Below, piece by piece: positions 34,948 through 45,716 of a stretch of 64,000 nucleotides of DNA (its first letter is position 1; each line of letters starts with the position of its first letter). Source of the stretch: JANQPX01 sp041398025 (GTDB lineage: Bacteria > Pseudomonadota > Alphaproteobacteria > Geminicoccales > Geminicoccaceae); contig JAWKVM010000015.1 of NCBI GenBank assembly GCA_041398025.1, positions 170,038 to 234,037 of the forward strand, read 5' to 3'. A program made the translations under genes and the position numbers. The notes beneath the pieces were generated by a model that saw only the letters and a program-made list of their open reading frames with translations, was not told the origin of the DNA and did no database searches.

Positions 34948-36015
34948 TCAGATCGCCCGCGTCTCGCCGATCTTCATCACCCAGGCGTCCTCGTCGGCAT
35001 AGCCCGCCTGCCGAGCTGCGGCCCGGAACCGCCCCGGCGGCTCGAACAGGGGCTCGTCGGTGAGCTGGATCGTGCCCCAATGCTTGGCGACCAGGCGCCT
35101 GATCCCGAGGTCCCTTCCGATCGACACCGCCTCTTCCGGCGTGGTGTGCACGCCGCGCATCAACAGCCGCGGATCATAGGCGCCGATCGGCACGAGGCCG
35201 ATATCGACGTCGCCCAGCGTCGCCTTCACCTCCTTGAAGATGGGACCATAGGCGGTGTCGCCGGCGACGTAGACGTGATGGTCCGAACTGGCGAGCGCAT
35301 AGCTGGTCCAGAGCGTGCGGTTGCGGTCGAACAGCCCGCGCTTGGACATGTGGATCGCCGGCAGGGAGGTGATACGCAGGCCGTCGATCGCGATCTGGTC
35401 GTACCAGTCCATCTCGATGACCTCGGCGAAACCCAGGGTCTCGGCATAGCTCCTGAGCCCGAGCGGCAGAACGGCGCGGGCGCCTGATGCCAGCGGGAGG
35501 GCAGCAAGGGAGGGAAGGTCGAGATGGTCATAATGGTTGTGCGTCAGCAGCAGGAGATCGATCGGCGGCAGCTCGCCCGCGCGCAGGGCAGGCGGCGCGA
35601 AACGCTTCGGGCCGAGCGGCGGAAAAGGCGAGGCGTGGTCGGAGAGAAAGGGATCGGTGACGATGGTCCTGCCGGCCAGCCGGAGAAGGAAGCTCGCATG
35701 GCCGAGCCAGGTGAGGCGATCCCCATCCGTTTTCAGCCCCGCCAGCACCTGGTCTTTCGCCAGGACATGATCCGGCGGCATTTCGACCGCACCATCGCGG
35801 TTGACGTTGCGCCAAAAAAAGCCCGCCCAGTCGGAAAAGCCGCCGCCGCTTTCGGGGCTGCCCGGCGGATTGCGAAAACCGTTCGCGGTGTGATGGGCCG
35901 GCCTGCCGGCGAGCGCCTGATTACTCGAGCCGGTGCAGGCCGCCATCAGAAAGGGCAGGCCCGCCAGCAGGCGGTTGACGGATCGTCGGGTCTTTCGCGT
36001 CAGAGCTGGTCTCAA
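34948..36015 (-). CDS. MBL-fold metallo-hydrolase, probable lipoprotein (UlaG/NAPE-PLD-like)
   Basis: 355 aa. The signal MRPALTRKTRRSVNRLLAGL is followed by FLMAAC, a lipobox-like end (Cys near 27). The metal-binding HxHxDH-type motif is THNHYDHLD; WLGHASFLLRLAGRTIVTDPFLSD precedes it, and AGDTAYGPIFKE and VAKHWGTIQLTDEP supply later ligands. The pattern resembles NAPE-PLD and UlaG-like phosphodiesterases/lactonases. The short tail RFRAAARQAGYADEDAWVM is usual. It faces the operator-flanked promoter region at 36117-36180 and could be controlled from the same spacer. Confidence 0.9.
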   Translation of the reverse strand: MRPALTRKTRRSVNRLLAGLPFLMAACTGSSNQALAGRPAHHTANGFRNPPGSPESGGGFSDWAGFFWRNVNRDGAVEMPPDHVLAKDQVLAGLKTDGDRLTWLGHASFLLRLAGRTIVTDPFLSDHASPFPPLGPKRFAPPALRAGELPPIDLLLLTHNHYDHLDLPSLAALPLASGARAVLPLGLRSYAETLGFAEVIEMDWYDQIAIDGLRITSLPAIHMSKRGLFDRNRTLWTSYALASSDHHVYVAGDTAYGPIFKEVKATLGDVDIGLVPIGAYDPRLLMRGVHTTPEEAVSIGRDLGIRRLVAKHWGTIQLTDEPLFEPPGRFRAAARQAGYADEDAWVMKIGETRAI

Positions 36016-36116
36016 TCGTCTTCTCGCCCGGTGGTTCGGATCACCTCGCCGGCCCCACTATAGTCGAGCCGGCCAAGCCTGCCAGCGCCTGATCGCGGAT
36101 CGTTCTCTATTAATTT

Positions 36117-36180
36117 TGAACAAAGTTCATTTTTATATTGACAGAAAATCCGGCGTGATTTTATAAATGAACGATGTTCA
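36117..36180 (+). promoter_or_regulatory. Sigma-70-like promoter bracketed by two TGAAC-N3-GTTCA operators
   Basis: TTGACA (36138-36143), an 18 bp spacer and TATAAA (36162-36167) form a strong promoter for the gene at 36199. TGAACAAAGTTCA (36117-36129) lies upstream of the -35, and TGAACGATGTTCA (36168-36180) starts right after the -10 and covers the expected start point. Both are perfect 5-3-5 inverted repeats. In opposite orientations they also share flanks (AAATGAAC ... GTTCAAAA). The centres are 51 bp apart. This is the layout of a repressor-controlled promoter. Confidence 0.7.
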
Positions 36181-36198
36181 AAAATATGGAGACGTCCA

Positions 36199-36558
36199 AT
36201 GCCCCTCAGCCTCAGGAATCTCGCGATCGCCGCCGTCGTCAAAATCACCCTGCTCGGCATCGCCCCGGCCTATGCCGCCGGCAGCGCAGAGCACAGCGCG
36301 CAGTCGGTCGAGCACTCCGGCGGCGCCGTCAGCCATGGCGCCGCGGCGGTGGCCTCCGGTGCGGCGACCGCCGTCGCGGTGCCGATGGTGAGCGTCGGCT
36401 CGGCCGCGGCCGGCTCGGGTGCAGCCATCGAGGCGGCGGGCACGGCATCGGTCACGGCGGGCGGCGACATCATTGACTACGCGAATGGCCCCCTCCCCTT
36501 CGATGCCGACGAGATGCACCTCGATCGCAGGGCCGACCCCGCTCCGCGTCTCGATTGA
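36199..36558 (+). CDS. Small secreted Ala/Gly/Ser-rich protein
   Basis: 119 aa with GGAG 8 nt before ATG 36199. A signal peptide (MPLSLRNLAIAAVVKITLLG, cleavage near PAYAAG) precedes a low-complexity stretch (HSAQSVEHSGGAVSHGAAAV and following, rich in Ala, Gly, Ser, Val). The C-terminus is acidic, DIIDYANGPLPFDADEMHLD. It is the first gene after the operator-flanked promoter, and the DUF2145 gene follows after 37 bp, so the two likely form one operon. No known function; a periplasmic partner of the DUF2145 protein is possible. Confidence 0.8.
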   Translation: MPLSLRNLAIAAVVKITLLGIAPAYAAGSAEHSAQSVEHSGGAVSHGAAAVASGAATAVAVPMVSVGSAAAGSGAAIEAAGTASVTAGGDIIDYANGPLPFDADEMHLDRRADPAPRLD

Positions 36559-36595
36559 CCTTCAGTCGGAAACCAGCGCTTCAAGGATCAGCACC

Positions 36596-37402
36596 ATGTC
36601 GAAGAAACTCCTTTGCCTCGCTGCCGCCGTCGTGCTTGCCGCAGGCCTCGCCGGCCAGGCCGAGGCGGGAAGCCGGCCGAGCGAGAACCCCGTGCTGCCG
36701 ATCGAGCAGGTCTCGGACTTCGCGGATCAGGTGCAGGCGGACCTGGCCAGGCGCGGCGCCCATGTCGCGATCGTCTCACGCGTCGGCCGCGATCCCGCAG
36801 AGCTGCCCGACGGCATCCGCTACACCCATGTCGGGCTTTGGGTCTATTCCGACATCACCATGCAGGACGGCCGCAGCGTTCGCGGCTATGCCGTGTACAA
36901 TCTCTATCAGCGCGCCACGAACCTCGATGTCAGCGACCTGGTCCAGGACTATCCCGCCGACTTCTTCGCCGGCGCCTACGCCCTCGATGCCGGCGTGATC
37001 ATTCCCGATCCGCGCCTGCAGGCAAAGCTGCTCGCGGTGATCAACAGTCCGACCTACGAGAAGCTGCACAATCCCCGTTATTCGGTCATCGCCAATCCCG
37101 ACAACAGCGCCTATCAGAACTGCACCGAATACACCCTCGACCTCCTGATGGCGGCCCTCTACGACACCGACGATCCCGGCCGCATCAAGGCCGATATCCG
37201 CGCCCATTTCCGGCCGCAGACCATCGAGATCAGCCCGGTGAAACGCCTGGTCGGCCCGCTGGTGATGGATGGTATCGCCATGGATGATCAGTCCGGCACC
37301 ATCCGGACGGCGACCTTCACCACCATCGCCCGCTTCATGGCCGACTACGATCTGAGCGAAGAGGCTTACCGGATGACCCCGGTGGGCGTGACCCCGCTTT
37401 AG
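36596..37402 (+). CDS. DUF2145 family secreted protein
   Basis: 268 aa from ATG 36596, with AAGGA 8-9 nt upstream. The signal peptide MSKKLLCLAAAVVLAAGLAG ends at QAEAG. Conserved DUF2145 segments are HVAIVSRVGRDPAELPDGIRY, THVGLWVYSD, YAVYNLYQ, LVQDYPADFFAGAY, IPDPRLQAKLL, and PDNSAYQNCTEYTLDLLMAA with a Cys-Thr-Glu trio. The His and the NCTE segment look like a papain-like or NlpC-type catalytic set, an inference only. It shares an operon with the small secreted protein and ends before a strong hairpin at 37410. Confidence 0.85.
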   Translation: MSKKLLCLAAAVVLAAGLAGQAEAGSRPSENPVLPIEQVSDFADQVQADLARRGAHVAIVSRVGRDPAELPDGIRYTHVGLWVYSDITMQDGRSVRGYAVYNLYQRATNLDVSDLVQDYPADFFAGAYALDAGVIIPDPRLQAKLLAVINSPTYEKLHNPRYSVIANPDNSAYQNCTEYTLDLLMAALYDTDDPGRIKADIRAHFRPQTIEISPVKRLVGPLVMDGIAMDDQSGTIRTATFTTIARFMADYDLSEEAYRMTPVGVTPL

Positions 37403-37409
37403 GGGTCAC

Positions 37410-37452
37410 GGCGCATGGGGATGCTGCTCTCCCCCGCGGCATCCCCATCGCC
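37410..37452 (+). terminator. Strong hairpin after the DUF2145 operon
   Basis: Arms GGCGCATGGGGATGC (37410-37424) and GCATCCCCATCGCC (37439-37452) pair over 14 bp with one bulge, just after the DUF2145 stop. No clear U-tract follows, as often in GC-rich genomes. Confidence 0.55.
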
Positions 37453-37544
37453 TGCCTTGGCCCCGCCTTGACCCCCCACCTTGACAATGAACCGCGGAAG
37501 GCGTGAAAGGCCTCTCGTCGCACCAGGAACAGGGAAACGCTGCC

Positions 37545-38615
37545 ATGGCGGCCTCGACTCCGAACAGGATCCCTCTCAGCGTTCAGGATCTGCGCCATGC
37601 CGCCGAGCAGGGCGTGATCCGCGCCGAGCAATCCGAAGCGCTCTGGCAGTTTCTCGTCGAGCGCGCCACAGCGACCTCGGCCCCGCGTTTCGACATGGCG
37701 CATCTGCTCTGGTACACCGGCGCCCTGATCATCATCGGGGCGATGGGCCTGTTCTCGACCCTGGCCTTCGCGACCTGGGGCGGGCAGGCCCTGGCGATCA
37801 CGGCGGTGCTCTACGCCTGCTTCTTCACCCTGCTCGGCCGAGCCCTCTGGCTGCGCGATCTGCCGATACCGGGCGGGCTCTGCATCGCCGTCGCGGTGAC
37901 CATGGCGCCGCTGTTCGTGTTCGGCGTCCAGGACGCGCTCGGCTGGTGGCTCCAGGGCGACCCCGGCAATTATCGCGATTTCTATCGCTGGATCAAAGGC
38001 GGCTGGCTGCCGATGGAGGTGGCGACCATCGCCGCCGGGCTGATCGCGCTCGCCTTTTACCGCTTTCCCTTCCTGACCGCACCGATCGCTGTCGCCCTCT
38101 GGTTCATGTCGATGGATCTGACACCCTGGATCTTCGGCGCGGACTGGTCGGGCTGGGAGCAGCGGCGCGTGGTCTCGCTCTGGTTCGGCCTCGGCATGAT
38201 CGCGGTCGCCTGGTGGGTCGACGTCAGGGCGCGCGACAACGTCGCGTTCTGGCTGCATCTCTTCGGCCTGATGGCCTTCTGGGGCGGGCTTTCCTTCACC
38301 GACAGCGAGAACGAGTTTGCCAAGGCCGTCTACTGCATGATCAATGTCGGCCTGCTCGTCGTCTCGGTGTTCTTGCAGCGGCGCGCATATGCCGTGTTCG
38401 GCGCTATGGGGGTCACCGGCTATCTCGGCCATCTCGCCGGCCAGGTGTTCAAGGACTCGCTGCTCTATCCCTTCGCACTGTCCTTCGTCGGCCTCCTGAT
38501 CCTGGGCGCCGGCCTCCTCTACTACCGCCGGCAGGACAGGATCGAGGAGGCGCTGAACGCGAACCTGCCGGACGTCATGAAGCGCCTTCGTCCGGCGCAT
38601 GCACGAGACCGGTGA
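37545..38615 (+). CDS. DUF2157-like multi-pass membrane protein
   Basis: 356 aa from ATG 37545 with AGGGAAA upstream; a GTG at 37503 is the alternative. A short cytoplasmic helical N-terminus (LSVQDLRHAAEQGVIRAEQSEALWQFL) resembles the start of DUF2157 proteins. About nine to ten membrane helices follow, beginning with LLWYTGALIIIGAMGLFSTL. A charged C-terminus ends in PDVMKRLRPAHARDR. The function of DUF2157 proteins is not known. The gene seems single; a downstream SGNH gene starts 131 bp later. Confidence 0.8.
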   Translation: MAASTPNRIPLSVQDLRHAAEQGVIRAEQSEALWQFLVERATATSAPRFDMAHLLWYTGALIIIGAMGLFSTLAFATWGGQALAITAVLYACFFTLLGRALWLRDLPIPGGLCIAVAVTMAPLFVFGVQDALGWWLQGDPGNYRDFYRWIKGGWLPMEVATIAAGLIALAFYRFPFLTAPIAVALWFMSMDLTPWIFGADWSGWEQRRVVSLWFGLGMIAVAWWVDVRARDNVAFWLHLFGLMAFWGGLSFTDSENEFAKAVYCMINVGLLVVSVFLQRRAYAVFGAMGVTGYLGHLAGQVFKDSLLYPFALSFVGLLILGAGLLYYRRQDRIEEALNANLPDVMKRLRPAHARDR

Positions 38616-38746
38616 CGCCGGCTCTGGAGTGGATTATGGTCCCTGCCCGTTCCCGCCGCGCCCCGCAGAGAGCTGAATGAACCGACGCGGCGGACGAGAA
38701 ACGATCAAGACTTTTCCGGAATGCCTTTTCCTGTCGGACTCGATGA

Positions 38747-39901
38747 ATGATCAAGAACGCCATTCTGCTTGGCTGCACCACGCTCTTCGGCCTGGCGCTG
38801 GTCGAAGTCTTTCTCTACCTGGCCCCGGACTATCAGGCGGGCGAGCCGATCGCGCGGGTGGTGTTCTGCACCGAGCCCGCCCATGAGCGCGAGCCGAGCG
38901 CACGCTTCGGCGAAATCGCGACGCCGGCGAGTGTCTACTACCGCAGCGAGTCCGAAGCCGATGGCTGGTATCTGCGCGCCTATAACGGCGACGGCTTTCG
39001 CGACCTTCTCGATACCGGCGGCGAGAATGTCATCGTGATCGGCGATTCCTATATTGAGGGCGAGTTGGTCAACAACGACCGGACGATCGGCTATCTGCTC
39101 GACTCCTGGAATCCCGACCTCGCCTTTCACGAGTTCGCGCTCGGCGGCTGGGGCACGGTCGACGAGGGCCGGGCCTATCACGCGGTCGGCGGGGAGATCC
39201 CGCACAAGCTGGTCATCCTCGGCTACTATGTCGGCAACGATCTCGCCGACAATCTGCACGCGAAGGAGCAGCCGAAGCTGGATCACGCCGCCGACGAGGA
39301 GGGCTCGCTGCTGTTCAGGCTGCATGTGCTGCTGCGCGCGTATTCCCGGGCCTACACCTTCTTCTACGTGAACGGCCGACTGATGGCGCTGGAATGGATG
39401 GGCAAGGACTCGCTGGAAGACCAGTACGTGCCTGCCGATGCGGTCGAGGCCGGGGCTGCAGTCACGCGCCAGGAGCTGCAGGCGATCGCCGACGAGGCGA
39501 CGTCGAACGGCGCCGAGCTGCTGATCGTCACGATTCCGTCCTGGAACGAGTTCATCGGCATCGAAGGCGAGCAGCGCCTGGCCGCGAAGCAGCGGGAAAC
39601 GATCGACGCGGTCGCGGCCGGCGGCGGCCGCGTCCACATCCTCGATCTCAAGCCGGTGATCGAAGCCGGCGGCTACGAGCACCTCTACGGCCGCATCGAC
39701 AAGCATCTGACCGCGGAAGGCTATTACCTCGCCGCCAAGGCGATCAACCAGTGGGTCAACGGCGTCTGGCGCCACCGGCCGACAGACACGCCGGCGATGG
39801 TCGACGACAAGGCGCCGGTGCGGCCGGACTGCGCGGCAAGCCGGAACCTCTTGAAGGCCTTCTCGCAGCCGGCGGCATCGCCGATGGCGCACAAGGCCTG
39901 A
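38747..39901 (+). CDS. SGNH/GDSL-type hydrolase, membrane-anchored
   Basis: 384 aa. One N-terminal membrane segment (MIKNAILLGCTTLFGLALVE), then an extracytoplasmic domain. The nucleophile block is VIVIGDSYIEGELV (GDS with Ser near 101). GYYVGNDLADNL gives the Gly-Asn-Asp block, and DKHLTAEGYYLAAKAI gives the catalytic Asp-x-x-His near the C-terminus (D-K-H). Such proteins often de-acetylate or acetylate cell-surface sugars. The tail after residue 340 is disordered. The substrate is unknown. It converges on alaS with a 16 bp gap. Confidence 0.85.
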   Translation: MIKNAILLGCTTLFGLALVEVFLYLAPDYQAGEPIARVVFCTEPAHEREPSARFGEIATPASVYYRSESEADGWYLRAYNGDGFRDLLDTGGENVIVIGDSYIEGELVNNDRTIGYLLDSWNPDLAFHEFALGGWGTVDEGRAYHAVGGEIPHKLVILGYYVGNDLADNLHAKEQPKLDHAADEEGSLLFRLHVLLRAYSRAYTFFYVNGRLMALEWMGKDSLEDQYVPADAVEAGAAVTRQELQAIADEATSNGAELLIVTIPSWNEFIGIEGEQRLAAKQRETIDAVAAGGGRVHILDLKPVIEAGGYEHLYGRIDKHLTAEGYYLAAKAINQWVNGVWRHRPTDTPAMVDDKAPVRPDCAASRNLLKAFSQPAASPMAHKA

Positions 39902-39917
39902 ACGCGCCGCCCGAATC

Positions 39918-42584
<2,667 letters not shown>

Positions 42585-43222
42585 GACGGATCCAGTGCAA
42601 AGCTAGAGTTTCTTTGCCCCTTAGATAGCGACAACCGGCCGGTCTTGGAAGATCGCGTTCGTTTTTCGCATTTTTCCGACTGTTTTCGACCTTGTCGGAT
42701 TTTTCGGACTCAAGTCCCCAACGGTCCCGAAAGGTGGCACCCGAAGCTGAAGCCCGGACCGTCAAGGCTGAGAGCTGGGGCAAGCACGGAACTGCTCCCG
42801 CGTTTTTCAAGCTCGCACCGCCAAGCCTGCGGCTTCATGGAAAGCCAGCATCCTCGGGCAATATCGAGCGGCGCGCGCGTCTTCATCCTTTCTTAACCCG
42901 CACCTGCGATGATCCCTTCCCGGTCCATGCGATCCTGGGAATCCGTCCGCCCGCGGGTGAGGGTTGGGGCGAGACTCGGATTCCCAGGATCGCATGGACC
43001 AGCGAGACGTACCCTTGATAGCCTTTGCAAGTTAAGAAAGAGTGAAGCTGGCTGGGGAAGCCTGAAGAGAGCGCGCGAGAGAGAGTGCTGGTTGCGACAA
43101 GGCCTGCCCGACGACAACGCGGTGGGCAGTAGCCAAGGGCGACAGGCAGGAGTCCGCGCCGAGCCCGAAGGCCGAGGCTGCGATCAGGGCGGCAAAGGCC
43201 GCCGGCAGAAGAGGAGGAGACG
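42585..43222. other. 638 bp gap between divergent alaS and dioxygenase genes
   Basis: The interval holds the palindromic element copy C (42882-43000) and, nearer the dioxygenase gene, a purine-rich leader. Hairpins there are CTGCCC/GGGCAG (43104-43109 with 43124-43129) and GGCGGC/GCCGCC (43188-43193 with 43198-43203). A GAGGAGGAGACG ribosome site precedes ATG 43223. Apart from these I see no gene in this interval. Confidence 0.5.
42882..43000 (+). repeat. Dispersed palindromic element, copy C (perfect 24 bp arms)
   Basis: TTCA (42882-42885), 7 bp, TTAA (42893-42896) then CC; 23 bp later the left arm 42922-42945 (GGTCCATGCGATCCTGGG, ending AATCCG) pairs perfectly with the right arm 42977-43000 over 24 bp. 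The loop is 31 nt and, like those of copies A and B, begins with a CCGCC-type and ends with a GGGC/AGxCT-type sequence. Both arms have a GANTC site (GAATC, GATTC). Confidence 0.92.
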
Positions 43223-44098
43223 ATGGCTGCGTTGGACGACGAGCAAAGAGGCTTTTTCTGGGAGCATGGCTATCTCTTGGTCGAGAACGCGGTCGATGCC
43301 GGTCTGCTCGCCCGTCTGCGCGCCGATTTCGACGGCTGGGTGGAGGAGAGCCGCGGGCACAGCAGCTCCTACGGCCGGATGATCGACGGGCGGCCGCGCT
43401 TCGATCTGGAGAAGGGCCACAATGCGGAAAAACCGGCCCTTCGCCGGGTGAATGCGCCGGTCGAGGTCTCGGAGGCCTACTATCAGGCGATGGCGGACAG
43501 CCGCATGACCGACTGCGTCGCCGAGCTGATCGGACCCAACGTCAAGCTGCATCACACCAAGATCAATTCCAAGCTGCCCGGTGCCGCCACCGAGGTGAAA
43601 TGGCATCAGGACTTTCCGTTCACGCCGCACAGCAATGACGATCTGGTGACGGCCCTGCTCATGGTTGACGAGGTGACCGAGGAAAACGGTCCGCTCGAAG
43701 TGACACCCGGCACCCATCGCGGGCCGCTGCACGGGCTCTGGCATGACGGACGTTTCACCGGTGCCGTGGACGACGCCGTCGCCGCCGCGTGCAGGAACAA
43801 GGCCACCTTGTGCACCGGCCCCGCCGGCTCGGTCTGCCTGATGCACACGCGGCTGATGCACGGCTCGGTGGCCAACCGCTCCGATCGGCCGCGCACGCTC
43901 TTCATCTCGGTCTATGCCGCCGAGGACGCGGTGCCGCTGGTGCCGAACCCGGTGCCGACCGAGCATGAGGGACTGGTGGTGCGCGGCGAGCGCACCGGCC
44001 GGGTACGCGCGATCGCGTTCGACCTGGACCTGCCGCAAAAGCCGAGCACCGCCTCCTTCTTCGACCAGCAGGCCGCGACGCGCGGCGGCGTTGACTAG
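43223..44098 (+). CDS. Phytanoyl-CoA dioxygenase family protein
   Basis: 291 aa. An iron(II)/2-oxoglutarate-dependent oxygenase (PhyH) with the facial triad in KWHQDFPFTPHSNDD (His-x-Asp) and a distal His, probably in HTRLMHGSVANRSDRPR with the following Arg for 2-oxoglutarate. ENGPLEVTPGTHRG and FISVYAAEDAVPL are typical. The start (LDDEQRGFFWEHGYLLVENAV) is the usual PhyH opening. The substrate is not deducible; members act on CoA esters, ectoine or halogenation targets. It is monocistronic, ending at a pair of inverted repeats before the convergent flgH. Confidence 0.9.
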   Translation: MAALDDEQRGFFWEHGYLLVENAVDAGLLARLRADFDGWVEESRGHSSSYGRMIDGRPRFDLEKGHNAEKPALRRVNAPVEVSEAYYQAMADSRMTDCVAELIGPNVKLHHTKINSKLPGAATEVKWHQDFPFTPHSNDDLVTALLMVDEVTEENGPLEVTPGTHRGPLHGLWHDGRFTGAVDDAVAAACRNKATLCTGPAGSVCLMHTRLMHGSVANRSDRPRTLFISVYAAEDAVPLVPNPVPTEHEGLVVRGERTGRVRAIAFDLDLPQKPSTASFFDQQAATRGGVD

Positions 44099-44107
44099 AG
44101 CTTTTTC

Positions 44108-44197
44108 CGATCAGGTAAAATTACCTGATCGACAGGAAAATGCGGCAAAAACAAAGAGCTAGAGCGGATCTTGATCACATCCGATCGGGATCCGCTC
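44108..44197. terminator. Two inverted repeats between convergent genes, probable bidirectional terminator/intergenic repeat
   Basis: First dyad: CGATCAGGTAA (44108-44118) with TTACCTGATCG (44121-44131), two-base loop. Second dyad: GAGCGGATC (44162-44170) with GATCCGCTC (44189-44197), 18 nt loop. Both are bordered by AGAGC-type sequence. Similar AGAGC-dyad pairs are common between alphaproteobacterial genes (general knowledge). They fill the whole 111 bp between the dioxygenase and flgH stops. Confidence 0.6.
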
Positions 44198-44209
44198 CAG
44201 ACGCAGCGA

Positions 44210-44956
44210 TTAGAAGGGAAGAATCACGTCGAGCACCTGGCTGCCATAGCGCGGCTGCTGCACGTCGGTGAGCTGACCGCGACCGCCATAGGCGACGCGC
44301 AGCTCGGCGATCTGGTCGTGGTTGATGGTGTTGTCCGGACGTATGTCCTCGGGGCGCACCACGCCGGCGACATAGAGCTCGCGCACCTCGTAGTTGACCC
44401 GCACCTCTTGACGGCCGTGGATCACCAGATTGCCGTTGGGCAGACGCTGAACCACCACCGCAGCGACGTTCAGCTTGATGTCCTCGGTGCGGGTGACGCT
44501 GCCCTTGCCGAGATTGGAAACGCTGCTGTCCATGTCCACCAGCGACCCTAGCGAAGGTGTCCCAGGCAGCACCTGCTGGATCTTACCGTCGAAGCCAAGA
44601 ATACCGTCGATGCCCATGTCTTCGCTGTTGGTGCGCGAACGCGAGCTTTCGTTCGCGAGGCTGGCCTCGTCGGCGATTACCACATTGACGGTGAGCACGT
44701 CGCCGACCTGACGCGCGCGCTGATCCTTGAAGAACGCGCGCGCGCCCTGACGCCAGAGCGAATTCGCCTGGTAGACCTCCGCCTGCGGCGCCGGCATCGG
44801 CATGGTGACCGGCGCGCGGCTGGCCTCCTCCATCTGCTGACCGACCGGGCTGAGCTCCGGTTCCGCGCCGATATGGGTCAGACGATCGAACGCGTTGCAG
44901 GCGCTCAGCAACGACGTGGTCAGGAGAAGAGCCGGCAGACGTCTATAAAGAGTCAT
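44210..44956 (-). CDS. flgH: Flagellar L-ring protein FlgH
   Basis: 248 aa from ATG 44956, with GAGG 9 nt upstream; TTG 44962 is an alternative. The lipoprotein signal ends LLTTSLLSAC. The family signatures QANSLWRQGARAFFKDQRARQVGDVL, ANESSRSRTNSED, VVQRLPNGNLVIHGRQEVRVN and YVAGVVRPEDI are present. FlgH forms the outer-membrane L ring around the rod. It is the last gene of flgFGAH and lies 15 bp after flgA. Confidence 0.97.
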   Translation of the reverse strand: MTLYRRLPALLLTTSLLSACNAFDRLTHIGAEPELSPVGQQMEEASRAPVTMPMPAPQAEVYQANSLWRQGARAFFKDQRARQVGDVLTVNVVIADEASLANESSRSRTNSEDMGIDGILGFDGKIQQVLPGTPSLGSLVDMDSSVSNLGKGSVTRTEDIKLNVAAVVVQRLPNGNLVIHGRQEVRVNYEVRELYVAGVVRPEDIRPDNTINHDQIAELRVAYGGRGQLTDVQQPRYGSQVLDVILPF

Positions 44957-44971
44957 GATCAAAAGCCTCGT

Positions 44972-45712
44972 CTAAAGTCCGGCGCCGGGCATCACCGCAT
45001 TGCCGACGGTCACTTCCTGATGCCCCGTCGCAATGCCCTGAAGTTCGAGGCGGCTTTCCGGATTGATCACCCGCACCGGCTCGCCATAGGCGCCGTCGTC
45101 GCGTGCCGTGCCCAGGGCCGTGAGCACCAGCCCTTCACCTGCATAGACCACGCGCACCGGCTGGCCGCGCAGCACCAGGCGAGGCGGGCCGACGTCCTGG
45201 CTGGTGAGAGCACGGCCCGGCGACAGGCGGCGGCGCGCCTCGGCGCCGATCAGCTGGCGCTCATCGGTCAGGCTGACGGCCGAAAGCGCTTCCGGCGGCA
45301 CCTTCTTCCAGTCGATATCGGCCGTCGAGATCAGGTCGCCGCGCTGCACCGGCTGGGCCAGAACGGGCACGCTCACCAGAGCCTGCACGCGCCCCTCCAG
45401 CGGCAGCTCGAAACGCGGCTCATCGCCGACCGTGCCGATCATCACGGCGCTGAAGCGGCCGCTCGCCGCGTCGTGACGGAGGCCGTCGATCACGATCTTG
45501 GTCGGCCGCGCTTCCTGATTGCCGAGCGGCAGCCGCGGCCGGCTGATGGTCACCTTGTAACCGTCGCTGCCGGCAAGCTCGGCCAGCTCCGCGCTGATCA
45601 GCTTCTCGGCGAAGGCCGAGGTCAGCGGCATATCGCCGGGCAGCTCATCGGCTTTCGCCGGCAGCAGCGTCGCGATCGTCAGGAACAGAGCGGATAGAAG
45701 CGTAGCGATCAT
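44972..45712 (-). CDS. flgA: Flagellar P-ring assembly chaperone FlgA
   Basis: 246 aa. A signal peptide (MIATLLSALFLTIATLLPAK, cleavage near KADE) is followed by a low-similarity N-terminal half. The C-terminal SAF domain has VPVLAQPVQRGDLISTADIDWK, LIGAEARRRLSPGRALTSQDV and PRLVLRGQPVRVVYAGEGLVL, typical for FlgA. It guides FlgI assembly in the periplasm. FlgI itself is not in the window. The gene starts 4 bp after the flgG stop (45717) in one transcript. Confidence 0.95.
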   Translation of the reverse strand: MIATLLSALFLTIATLLPAKADELPGDMPLTSAFAEKLISAELAELAGSDGYKVTISRPRLPLGNQEARPTKIVIDGLRHDAASGRFSAVMIGTVGDEPRFELPLEGRVQALVSVPVLAQPVQRGDLISTADIDWKKVPPEALSAVSLTDERQLIGAEARRRLSPGRALTSQDVGPPRLVLRGQPVRVVYAGEGLVLTALGTARDDGAYGEPVRVINPESRLELQGIATGHQEVTVGNAVMPGAGL

Positions 45713-45716
45713 GTCA

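Noticed and set aside
36117..36180. LexA (SOS) boxes at the GAAC/GTTC sites
   Set aside because: Alphaproteobacterial LexA uses a direct repeat GTTC-N7-GTTC and Bacillus GAAC-N4-GTTC. Here the arms are inverted with N3, and the controlled genes are not DNA repair genes.
43001..43222. Cobalamin or SAM riboswitch before the PhyH gene
   Set aside because: The conserved boxes of those riboswitches were not found; only simple hairpins are seen.
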